Assembly: GCF_027942865.1 (NCBI RefSeq)
Contig: NC_134524.1
Span: forward strand, 2,941,036-3,005,035
Direction of reading: 5' to 3'
Source of the DNA: Odontesthes bonariensis
Taxonomy: Eukaryota > Chordata > Actinopteri > Atheriniformes > Atherinopsidae
Length of the DNA stretch: 64,000 nucleotides
Positions 20,628 to 32,500 of this stretch are shown one piece after another. The stretch's first letter is position 1; each line of letters opens with the position of its first letter. Below the pieces are notes generated by a model. It was not told the DNA's origin. It did not search any database and saw only the letters and a program-made list of their open reading frames with translations. The position numbers and the translations under genes are program-made.

Positions 20628-23600
20628 ATGGAAACAAGTGTTCAGCAGCTGCTCTGTAAGTAGAGAAGCTGTTTTTTCTGCTTTAGCTGAAATCCTTTAA
20701 CTGTTCCTGCTCTGTGGAGAACTTCTGATAGTGGAGGGGACATTAGAACAGCTCAGGCTGAGGTCGGATGGAAAACACATGATGATGAGCTGCTTCAGGA
20801 GGAACTTTAGGAGCCGGGTAGAGATGAACAGAAGAATAAATCCATGAACATATGAGCAGAGCTGAGGATAAATGTGGGTTTATACTGAGTCTCACTGGGT
20901 GTCTGTGATGCCTCCAGCAGAGCTAATAGTTTAACCTGAAAAGAACTGAGCTGCAGACGTTTGTATTCATCGCTGGTTTGATCTGAGCTCTGCGTTTCTC
21001 AGGTTGTCGGGTTTATAGAGTTAAATGACTTTATTTGTCTGATTCAAACCAACCTGAGTCTCATTTCTCTTCAGTTCTGACGTCACTGCTGAGCTGCACT
21101 GCTGGTCTGACTGTGAGTCCCAGCAGCTCTCAGCTGTTTGAAGGAGACTCTGTGTCTCTGAGCTGTGAGGAGGACCACAGCTCTGCTGGATGGACTCTGA
21201 GGAGGAACACAAGCAGAGGAACCAGGACTCAGTGTGGATCAGGATGGGGCAAAGCAGCCGGTTCCTCCTGTAACATCAGCTTTATCTTCACAAGGGACAG
21301 TGGAGTTTACTGGTGTGAGCCCAGAGAGGGAGCAGCCAGTAACAGCATCAGCCTCACTGTCTCTGGTAAGATCAGACTGTGGAGTTAGTGCTGATGAAGC
21401 TGTGTGGAAATGGATGAAATGCTGTAGTTTGTCTCTGTGTTGAGGTGGATCAGTGATCCTGCAGAGTCCTGTCCTCCCTGTGATGGAGGGAGGTGACGTC
21501 ACTCTGAGCTGTCGAACAAAGACCCCTCCCTCCAACCCCCCAGCTGCTTTCTATAAAGATGGCTCCCTCATCAGGACTGAGCCTACAGGTCACATGACCC
21601 TCCACCATGTTACCAGCTCTGATGAAGGCCTCTACAGGTGTAACATCAGCGGTCATGGAGAGTCTCCACCCAGCTGGATCTCTGTCACAGGTGAGGGTTA
21701 CTCAGGTGAGTCTCTGTGATTCCTGAGCTGAGTTTAAAGAGTTTAAACATCCATATTAAGGCACTAACTGATTAAATATCTTTATTTCAGAAAAAAACAC
21801 CACCACCCTTTGCCCTACATCTACACCTCCCCCTGGTTCTTTCAATCTTCTCTTTGTGGGGTTGCCTCTTGTTTGTCTCTGTGTTGTGGTTTTTCTGCTG
21901 CTGGTTTTTCTGCTCAGACGACACGTTCACCACAGGTCTGAGGGTGAGACACACCTCTGATTCTCACGGCATGTTTTAGACATTAAATATGATACATATT
22001 ACATATACATATAAATGTTTGTTTTGTATTCATTTATGTAATTTCAACGATTCAGGATTAAAGTTATACACTAATTACAATCCCGAACTCTTGTATTAAG
22101 GTAGATTACAGTTTTATTAATAAATTACAGTTAAATTTGTGTCATTTCTGTTGATGAAGAGGAAGATGGAAGAGAGGTGTTACAAAGAAGAAACGTCAGC
22201 AATGAGAAATCAAACAAAGCATTTCACAGAGTGTAAGCTGTTTTCAACAATTAGGACATGTCAGGAAGTTTATGGTATCTTGGAAATACGTTTTGTCAGT
22301 AGATACTTTAAGAATGTGAGGTTGTGTGTAGAAACTTGTAACACTGGATTATTTAGACACTTTTCCAACAGTAGGACATTTTTAAGACTTTGTTTCAGTA
22401 TTAATGATCAAATTAGATTTGTGTTCATGTGGATTATTTTACAAAGTGATCCTGTTTTTAAACACTGACAATATAGCCATACTTTACTCTCCATACAGAA
22501 CTTTTTGTTCTTATTTACAGTATGTTGATGGAGCCTGAACTGGATGATGTCAGTGACAGTTAAAGCTGTGCACTGTGTGCTGGACTGAGTGCAATCTGTG
22601 GTTATTCTGCCAACAGACTAACAGCTCTGTGGTCGTCCAGTTGTGCACATGTTTCACTGCAGGACATGTTTCAATTCGTTCCTCCTGTGGTGTCATTATT
22701 ACTGCAGTGATATAATCTGTATGTATTTCATTCTACAGAAAGTGATCCATCCACAGTTTACTCTGCAATGAGTCCTGAAGATGTCATCTATGGACAAATA
22801 ATCATCAAAAACAAGCAAAACAAGACAAAGAACAGAGGTACAGCTGCTTGTTTTGTTCTTTTCATCTTTCCATCTGACAGGTGTGTCGTACTAACAAGAG
22901 ACAGATTCTATGCTCTGGGCAGCCTGCAAGGTACTGTACCGCCATACTGCCTTGTGACAAGTGAACTGACACCCTCCAGCTGACAGTTTCACCAGTGTTT
23001 TTTGAGTGGCAAGGGTGGGAATTGAACTACCAACCTTCTGGTTATTGGAAGACCCCCTCAACCACTGAGCCATGGCCACCTATGTGATGGAGGCCAATTG
23101 CACGTGAAAGTCACTGCTGTGCGCAGGAAGTGTCAGCCAGTAGATACATTTGTTTGATTTATCAGGTTGTTTAAAGAGTTACCCCATTAATATAAAATAT
23201 GTGACAGAGTGGAGAGAATATGGTCTGCACGATAGTGTGGTAGTTTGTACCATCAACTCCGGCTTCCTCCCACTGTCCAAAAAACATGCATAATAGGTTA
23301 GGTGACTAAAATTGTCCTTAGGAGTGAGTGAGTGTGTGTGGCTGTTTGCCTCGTTTGTCTGTGTGGCCCTGTGATAGACTGGGGGCCTGTCCAGGGTGAA
23401 CCCTGCCCCTCACCCAATGACAGCTGGGATAGGCTCCGGCCCCCCGTGACCCTACATTGGATTAAGTGGGTATAGAACATGGATGGACGGATGGAAAGAA
23501 TATGTGGTCACATTGTAACCCAGGGCCAAATGGAGTCCCCTACCGGGTTTATAAAAGTGCACCTAATGTCCTAAGGTTTCTGTGGAGGCAATTAAGAATA

Positions 23601-26469
23601 GTTTGGGAGAAACAGGTTATTCCTAGAGCATGGCGTAGGGCAGGAGGCGTTCTTATTCCAAAGGAGAAAGAGTCCTCGGACCTGAGTCAGTTCCGGATGA
23701 TCTCTCTCCTAAATGTGGAGGGGAAGATTTTCTTTAGTTTAGTTGCACAGAGATAAGCTAGTTATTTAGAAAAGAATAGCTTAATAGCTACTACTGTGCA
23801 GAAGGCAGGAATACCAGGTTTCGCAGGGTGTTTAGAGCACACAAGCATGATTTGGCATCAGATTCAGACAGCCAAGATTGAGAAAAAAGACTTGCATGTT
23901 ATATTTCTGGATCTAGCAAATGCATTTGGTTCAGTGCCACATAGCCTTATTTGGAAAGCGTTTGAGTATTTTAGAGTGCCTGTAGTAGTTGTTAACTTAG
24001 TAAGAGCATATTTTCAGGATATTAGACTGTGCCTAAGTACAGCAGGTTTCACAACAGGTTGGCAGAGGCTAGAAATAGGCATTATGGCAGGGTGTATGAT
24101 TTCTCCATTAGCATTTACAATGGCCATGGAGATAATTATTAGAGCTTCCAAGTGGGTTGTAGGTGGAGAGAGACGTCAGGATGGCATGCGTCTTACACCA
24201 ATTAGAGCATACATGGATGATATGACGTTAGTGACTACAACAGTGCCATGTATGAAGAGAATACTTGAGAGACTAAATAAAAATCTAAAGTGGGCTGGTA
24301 TGAAAATCAAACCTACTAAGTCTAGAAGTATCTCAATAAGTAGAGGGAAATTAAGTGATAGAAAGTTTGTAATAGATAAAGAAAGCATTCCAATAATTAG
24401 GGAAAAGGCAGTAAAGAGTTTAGGCAGGTGGTACCAGGCAGACATGAATGATGGAGAGCAGGCAGTGCAGTTTGGGAAAGATGTTGCTGAGGGACTGGAT
24501 AGAAAAGATCAATCAGAACTTCCAGGAAAGTTGAAGATGTGGTGTCTGCAGTTTGGATTGTTTCCTAGGTTGATGTGGCCACTGTCTGTGTATGAGATTC
24601 CTTTATCTGTTGCAGAAAAAATGGTAAAAAAATTTAGTGATTATAGGACTGTTTAGGTGAGTTTGTCTGCTGAATCTGCTAGTGTGTCTTGTCCCGCCTC
24701 CACCTCTGGCACCCTCTATACTTTCATTACCCCCTACCCAAACCAGGGTCTGAATCCCATTCCCGCTTATCTTACCTCTTTTATTTCTCCCCCTACCCGA
24801 ACCAGGGTTTGCATCCCCACCCCACTGTGACTGGTGTGCAGTTGGTGAGAGGCTGAGGTAGCTGGTGGCTGTAAAAAAAAAAAAAAGATGGTGGTTGTGG
24901 TGTGAGGAGCAGTGATGGCTGGCATTAGGGGGGTGACTCTGGGACGCCAGTGATCACTCTCTTGCCTCCTGGAGGTGTCGTGGGCCCAACTGGACGAAAC
25001 ACCGATGAAAGGAGGTTCCCACCTGATGACCCCAATGACATGTTGGTCAGCGCTACTCACTGATCTATATTGTAGGGACTATAGGGAATTATTCACTGAG
25101 TCTGGTCCATTTTTTTTTCCTTTAGCACAAGTTTCTTGTGTTTACCTAGAATCACTGGTTAGATGCCTGTAGGTGCTTTATAGGTAAACCATAGGGCATG
25201 TCCAGGCAAGCGAGTGCGTCTTAAGAAAATATCCACGCGCTCTGATAGACAAGGGGATCATTCCCTGTACATATGGAATCCGTAAGAGAGTGGGGAGTAA
25301 GTGTCTTCACCCACAGAACTAAGGTTACAATGTAACCACACATTTGCACCTTTGAATCTGAGTGGTGTATTCGGCGTCTGCACTAGCTGATACGCTCTTT
25401 GAATGTAGGTCACCATGATGTGCAGGCATGCAAATGGTGTGGACCCACTCAAAGTAAAACTTCATAACTATACATTCAGAAAAGTCACCATCTGAATTTA
25501 CAAATAAGAAAGTTAAGTTATTCAGGGCTTATATCTTTTCTTATAACTTTTCTGTAGTCCAACTGACTGATTGGTTTGATTGGTCTGAGTTTGTAAAATA
25601 AATATAAATCAGTCTCAGTCCCATAACAAAGTAAATTCAGGATGTGCTGTATAAATGGAAATATATTAATATATATCATGAAACACATCAGTCCAATCAC
25701 AGAACCCTGTGGAACTCCATGAGTCACTGCTATGTCAACATGAATAAATCAACTAAATATGACTTAAATCAATATAATGCAGTTCCTTTAATACCAATTG
25801 TATGATCGTGTCTCTGTAAGACAGCTGAATCTTGTAAAGAGTTTTTTCGCCAGCAGGACAGTGTTAGTGGAGCTGAGTCAAAATTAACTATAAAGTGTTT
25901 TTCATGGTTATGAAGGAACATGTCAGACAGTGACTCACTGATTGTTGGTCTGAATTGTAGGATGGCATCACAATAATGTTTAAAAAAACAGCAAACACCT
26001 AAAAGATGCTGTTTCAGCCTCTCAAACTGAACTCATGTGGAGTTAGAAAGTGTGCATGTGAAAGCACAGCTGCAGCTTCCTCCTGCAGTCTGTTCTCTGA
26101 TGCTGAGACTTCTCTCTGCACAGAGCTCTGCTGTGGTTGCTGATCGTGTGACAGCAGATCTGTTTTCCACCCTGTGGTCAAAGCTGTTAACTTTTATAAA
26201 CAGAAGCTGGCAGCTTTGTGGTCGTCCACTCAGCAGAGGTGTTAAGAAGAGGAGCAAACTGTGCAAAAGTGTTGCTGTTTGTCACTTCTGCTTCATCCTG
26301 CTGCATGCGGAAAATCTAATGTTTTCCCCAGCAGCAGTGATCAAATCAAATCAAACTTTATTTATAAAGCACTTTTCATACATTAAAAATGTAGCACAAA
26401 GTGCTATACATGTTTAAAAGTAGCCCCCATCCTGCCCCACCCTAGCACATACACACAAACAGACATATG

Positions 26470-26519
<50 letters not shown>

Positions 26520-29500
26520 AATAAATCAAATAAGATAAACTTGTGGGGCTTATAAGCTCCTCACTGAAACTCTTCTTGATCCCAGAAGTATACTGGGAGC
26601 AGATTTTAACGCAGTGTGGGACAATGATATTGATAGGTCGGGTGGGACGGAGACCAGAGACCAGCGGCTCGCGTCTGGGGCGTTGAGGCAATGGGCTAAC
26701 CAAATGTACCCAGGCTCCGCCCTCGCAGTGACGCAACACCTTCGGCTCTGCTACACTTACTCAGGCAAACTGCTCATTCAGGTGGATTCGAGTTCCCGAA
26801 AAAATGGGAACTCCACCCACTTTGTCGGGAAGCAATCAACTTTGAGCAGCGCCAACGGCCCAGGGTAGAGGCGTGTTCAAGGTAGTGACGTGGTTGAACT
26901 GCCACTCAACCCATGGATTGTACACGGAAGCGCTTCATTCAATATCAACATAGAGCAGCGTCAAGCTTTTGACACTGCTGTAGATGCTGTAATGAAAGTG
27001 TTCGACGGGAGATTCTCGTTAAAAATCGAGCAAAGAACAGCCCTTGAATACTGGCTTTGGTAAGAGACAGTTTAATCTACCAGTTAGCCCCGCTGGTAGC
27101 TAAATCATACGTCAGAGGAAAGAGTGGTGTGATTGGCTTAAGCTTAGGCACAGCCTTTTCTGGCCTCAACCAGTAGCAACCCGAGGGAGGCGGGTTGACC
27201 AGGCCATTTCGAATCGTATTCGTTATGGTCTTGGTCAGACCAGAATCTCGAAGAGATTTGAAAGTCTATGTTAATCAGGCTAAACCAAATGGGGATGATT
27301 GATCTCTGGCGTTTATTGAACCCCTCCATAAAGCATTATTCTTGTTTTTCGGCCAGGCACAGATCGTTTTCAAGAATAGACTTTCTATTTGCTTCCAAAG
27401 ATTTGTTTCAAAATGTCACTAACGCAGTTCACATTCCGGTCACCTGGTCCGACCACAAGCCTGTTTATTGCTCTTCCTCCATTAAGCCTGCTCCATCTAA
27501 AGCTCAAAGGTGGCGTTTTAATACTTCGCTACTTAACAAGGAAGCTTACAAATTACAGTTTGAGATTGGTTTTCGGGAGTTTCTGAAGTTTAATAAGGGT
27601 TCGGTTGCTGATCCTAGGACTCTGTGGAACGCAGTGAAGGGCTATGTGAGAAGCAACTCTACTCTCTTTGCCTCAAATCTAAACAAAAAACTTACCGCTA
27701 GACTCCAGACTCTGGAGTCACAATATACTGCGCTGGATGCCACCCTCCAGCATACTTATACTGAGGCAGTGGAAGGAGGTTGAGGAGGTAGTCAGGTGTG
27801 CAAAGGCTTCATCAGCCCCAGGGCCAAATGGAGTCCCCTACCGGGTTTATAAAAGTGCACCTGATGTCCTAAGGTTTCTGTGGAGGCAATTAAGAATAGT
27901 TTGGGAGAAACAGGTTATTCCTAGAGCATGGCGTAGGGCAGGAGGCGTTCTTATTCCAAAGGAGAAAGAGTCCTCGGACCTGAGTCAGTTCCGGATGATC
28001 TCTCTCCTAAATGTGGAGGGGAAGATTTTCTTTAGTTTGGTTGCACAGAGATAAGCTAGTTATTTAGAAAAGAATAGCTTAATAGATACTACTGTGCAGA
28101 AGGCAGGAATACCAGGTTTCGCAGGGTGTTTAGAGCACACTAGCATGATTTGGCATCAGATTCAGACAGCCAAGATTGAGAAAAAAGACTTGCATGTTAT
28201 ATTTCTGGATCTAGCAAATGCATTTGGTTCAGTGCCACATAGCCTTATTTGGAAAGCATTTGAGTATTTTAGAGTGCCTGTAGTAGATGTTAACTTAGTA
28301 AGAGCATATTTTCAGGATATTAGACTGTGCCTAAGTACAGCAGGTTTCACAACAGGTTGGCAGAGGTTAGAAATAGGCATTATGGCAGGGTGTACGATTT
28401 CTCCATTAGCATTTACAATAGAGATGGAGATAATTATTAGAGCTTCCAAGTGGGTTGTAGGTGGAGAGAGACGTCAGGATGGCATGCGTCTTACACCAAT
28501 TAGAGCCTACATGGATGATATGACGTTGGTGACTACAACAGTGCCATGTATGAAGAGAATACTTTAGAGACTAAATAAAAATCTAAAGTGGGCTGGGATG
28601 AAAATCAAACCTACTAAGTCTTGAAGTATCTCAATAAGTAGAGGGAAATTAAGTGATAGAAAGTTTGTAATAGATGAAGAAAACATTCCAATAATTAGGG
28701 AAAAGGCAGTAAAGAGTTTAGGCAGGTGGTACCAGGCAGACATGAATGATGGAGAGCAGGCAGTGCAGTTTGGGAAAGATGTTGCTGAGGGACTGGATAG
28801 AATAGATAAATCAGAACTTCCAGGAAAGTTGAAGCTGTGGTGTCTGCAGTTTGGATTGTTTCCTAGGTTGATGTGGCCACTGTCTGTGTATGAGATTCCA
28901 TTATCTGTTGTAGAAAAAATGGTAAAAAAATTTAGTGATTATAGGACTGTTTAGGTGAGTTTGTCTGCTGAATCTGCTAGTGTGTCTTGTCCCGCCTCCA
29001 CCTCTGGCACCCTCTATACTTTCATTACCCCCTACCCAAACCAGGGTCTGAATCCCATTCCCGCTTATCTTACCTCTTTTATTTCTCCCCCTACCCGAAC
29101 CAGGGTTTGCATCCCCACCCCACTGTGACTGGTGTGCAGTTGGTGAGAGGCTGGGGTAGCTGGTGGCTGTAAAAAAAAAAAAAAGATGGTGGTTGTGGTG
29201 TGAGGAGCAGTGATGGCTGGCATTAGGGGGGTGACTCTGGGACGCCAGTGATCACTCTCTTGCCTCCTGGAGGTGTCGTGGGCCCAACTGGACGAAACAC
29301 CGATGAAAGGAGGTTCCCACCTGATGACCCCAATGACATGTTGGTCAGCGCTACTCACTGATCTATATTGTAGGGAATTATTCACTGAGTCTGGTCCATT
29401 TTTTTTTCCTTTAGCACAAGTTTCTTGTGTTTACCTAGAATCACTGGTTAAATGCCTGTAGGTGCTTTATAGGTAAACCATAGGGCATGTCCAGGCAAGC

Positions 29501-32500
29501 GAGTGCGTCTTAAGAAAATATCCACGCGCTCTGATAGACAAGGGGATCATTCCCTGTACATATGGAATCTGTAAGAGAGTGGGGAGTAAGTGTCTTCACC
29601 CACAGAACTAAGGTTACAATGTAACCACACATTTGCACCTTTGAATCTGAGTGGTGTATTCGGCGTCTGCACTAGCTGATACGCTCTTTGAATGTAGGTC
29701 ACCATGATGTTCAGGCATGCAAATGGTGTGGACCCACTCAAAGTAAAACTTCATAACTATACATTCAGAAAAGTCACCATCTGAATTTACAAATAAGAAA
29801 GTTAAGTTATTCAGGGCTTATATCTTTTCTTATAACTTTTCTGTAGTCCAACTGACTGATTGGTTTGATTGGTCTGAGTTTGTAAAATAAATATAAATCA
29901 GTCTCAGTCCCATAACAAAGTAAATTCAGGATGTGCTGTATAAATGGAAATATATTAATATATATCATGAAACACATCAGTCCAATCACAGAACCCTGTG
30001 GAACTCCATGAGTCACTGCTATGTCAACATGAATAAATCAACTAAATATGACTTAAATCAATATAATGCAGTTCCTTTAATACCAATTGTATGATCGTGT
30101 CTCTGTAAGACAGCTGAATCTTGTAAAGAGTTTTTTCGCCAGCAGGACAGTGTTAGTGGAGCTGAGTCAAAATTAACTATAAAGTGTTTTTCATGGTTAT
30201 GAAGGAACATGTCAGACAGTGACTCACTGATTGTTGGTCTGAATTGTAGGATGGCATCACAATAATGTTTAAAAAAACAGCAAACACCTAAAAGATGCTG
30301 TTTCAGCCTCTCAAACTGAACTCATGTGGAGTTAGAAAGTGTGCATGTGAAAGCACAGCTGCAGCTTCCTCCTGCAGTCTGTTCTCTGATGCTGAGACTT
30401 CTCTCTGCACAGAGCTCTGCTGTGGTTGGTGATCGTGTGACAGCAGATCTGTTTTCCACCCTGTGGTCAAAGCTGTTAACTTTTATAAACAGAAGCTGGC
30501 AGCTTTGTGGTCGTCCACTCAGCAGAGGTGTTAAGAAGAGGAGCAAACTGTGCAAAAGGGTTGCTGTTTGTCACTTCTGCTTCATCCTGCTGCATGAGGA
30601 AAATCTAATGTTTTCCCCAGCAGCAGTGATCAAATCAAATCAAACTTTATTTATAAAGCACTTTTCATACATTAAAAATGTAGCACAAAGTGCTATACAT
30701 GTTTAAAAGTAGCCCCCATCCTGCCCCACCCTAGCACATACACACAAACAGACATATGCACAAACACACATATATATATATATATACATAAATAAATCAA
30801 ATAAGATAAACTTGTGGGGCTTATAAGCTCCTCACTGAAACTCTTCTTGATCCCAGAAGTATACTGGGAGCAGATTTTAACGCAGTGTGGGACAATGATA
30901 TTGATAGGTCGGGTGGGACGGAGACCAGAGACCAGCGGCTCGCATCTGGGGCGTTGAGGCAATGGGCTAACCAAATGGGGATGATTGATCTCTGGCGTTT
31001 ATTGAACCCCTCCATAAAGCATTATTCTTGTTTTTCGGCCAGGCACAGATCGTTTTCAAGAATAGACTTTCTATTTGCTTCCAAAGATTTGTTTCAAAAT
31101 GTCACTAACGCAGTTCACATTCCGGTCACCTGGTCCGACCACAAGCCTGTTTATTGCTCTTCCTCCATTAAGCCTGCTCCATCTAAAGCTCAAAGGTGGT
31201 GTTTTAATACTTCGCTACTTAACAAGGAAGCTTACAAATTACAGTTTGAGATTGGTTTTCGGGAGTTTCTGAAGTTTAATAAGGGTTCGGTTGCTGATCC
31301 TAGGACTCTGTGGAACGCAGTGAAGGGCTATGTGAGAAGCAACTCTACTCTCTTTGCCTCAAATCTAAACAAAAAACTTACCGCTAGACTCCAGACTCTG
31401 GAGTCACAATATACTGCGCTGGATGCCACCCTCCAGCATACTTATACTGAGGCAGTCTCCCTACAAAAGGAGCTGGTTAAAAAAGAAATCAACTCGATTC
31501 TTAAACGGAGTTCCGAATTTCTTATTCATAGAACCAGGCAGAAATACTATTTCCATGCTGCAAGGCCCAGCCACTTGTTGGCCCTGAGACTTCGCACTAG
31601 CGAACACTTCTCGGATATATTTAGCATTAGGTCAAAGGAGGGGGTTGTTCTGACCGATCCTTTGAGTGTAAACTCCACTTTTAGATTGTTTTATAAAGAA
31701 TTGTATAGCTCTGAAACCGTCAAGGATAAGCCTACATATGATAGCTACCTAAATAAAATTGGTATAGAACAGCTCTCGGAAAGGGAATCTGAAATGTTGG
31801 ATGCACCTATTACATTGGAGGAGATTGAGCGGGCTCTAAAGGATATGCGTAAGGGCAAATCGCCGGGTCTGGATGGAATTCCACCGGAGTTTTACCTCGC
31901 TTTTTGGCCTCTGTTTGGTCCCTTATTTTATGATATGATTCAGTGTTCAATACAGGAGGGCTCATTTCTACGAGATGTGAACATTGCACTGATCTCCTTG
32001 CTTTTGAAAAAGGGCAGGGACCCAGTGGAATGTGCTAACTACAGACCCCTTTCACTGCTGAATGCAGACCTTAAGATTTATGCTAAAGTGTTGGCCAGTC
32101 GCCTTCAGGGCTATATGTTGAAGTTGGTACACTGCGACCAGACAGGTTTCATAAGAACCAGACTAGCTTCGGACAATGTAAGAAGGCTTCTGTATGTCCT
32201 GGATGGCTCGCGCAATCTTGACTCTCCTGCAGCGGTCTTCCCCGGGGTCTCTTCCCAGTGGGACGGGCCCGGAACACCTCACCAGGGAGGATGACCGAGC
32301 TTCTCACCCTATCTCTAAGGGAGAGCCCAGACACCCTGCGGAGGAAACTCATTTTGGCCGCTTGTTTTGGCGATCTCGTTCTTTCGGTCACTATCCACAG
32401 CTCGTGACCATAGGTGAGGGTAGGAACATAGATTGACCGGTAAATCGAGAGCTTCGCCTTCTGGCTCAGCTCCTTCTTCACCACGACGGGCCGGTGCAGA

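Larger units (their letters stand above)
23519..27772 (+). repeat. Tandem duplication unit, copy 1
   Basis: This unit repeats at 27817-31456. Both contain, in order, a restriction-like-endonuclease LINE fragment, a piece of receptor-locus intron (similar to 61975-62025), decayed LINE RT, a LINE tail, and the start of an L1 ORF2. Copy 1 is longer because of a ~585-bp insertion at 26707, a 9-bp repeat difference at about 25078 and a longer AT microsatellite. The two copies otherwise differ by scattered substitutions, so the duplication is recent. Confidence 0.9.

Noticed and set aside
22980..23082. Functional tRNA gene
   Set aside because: Only degenerate A and B boxes are present, with a long tRNA-unrelated body; it fits a SINE.
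26404..26739. Protein-like frame over the AT microsatellite
   Set aside because: It is a translation of the dinucleotide run (YIYIYI) and antisense L1 sequence.
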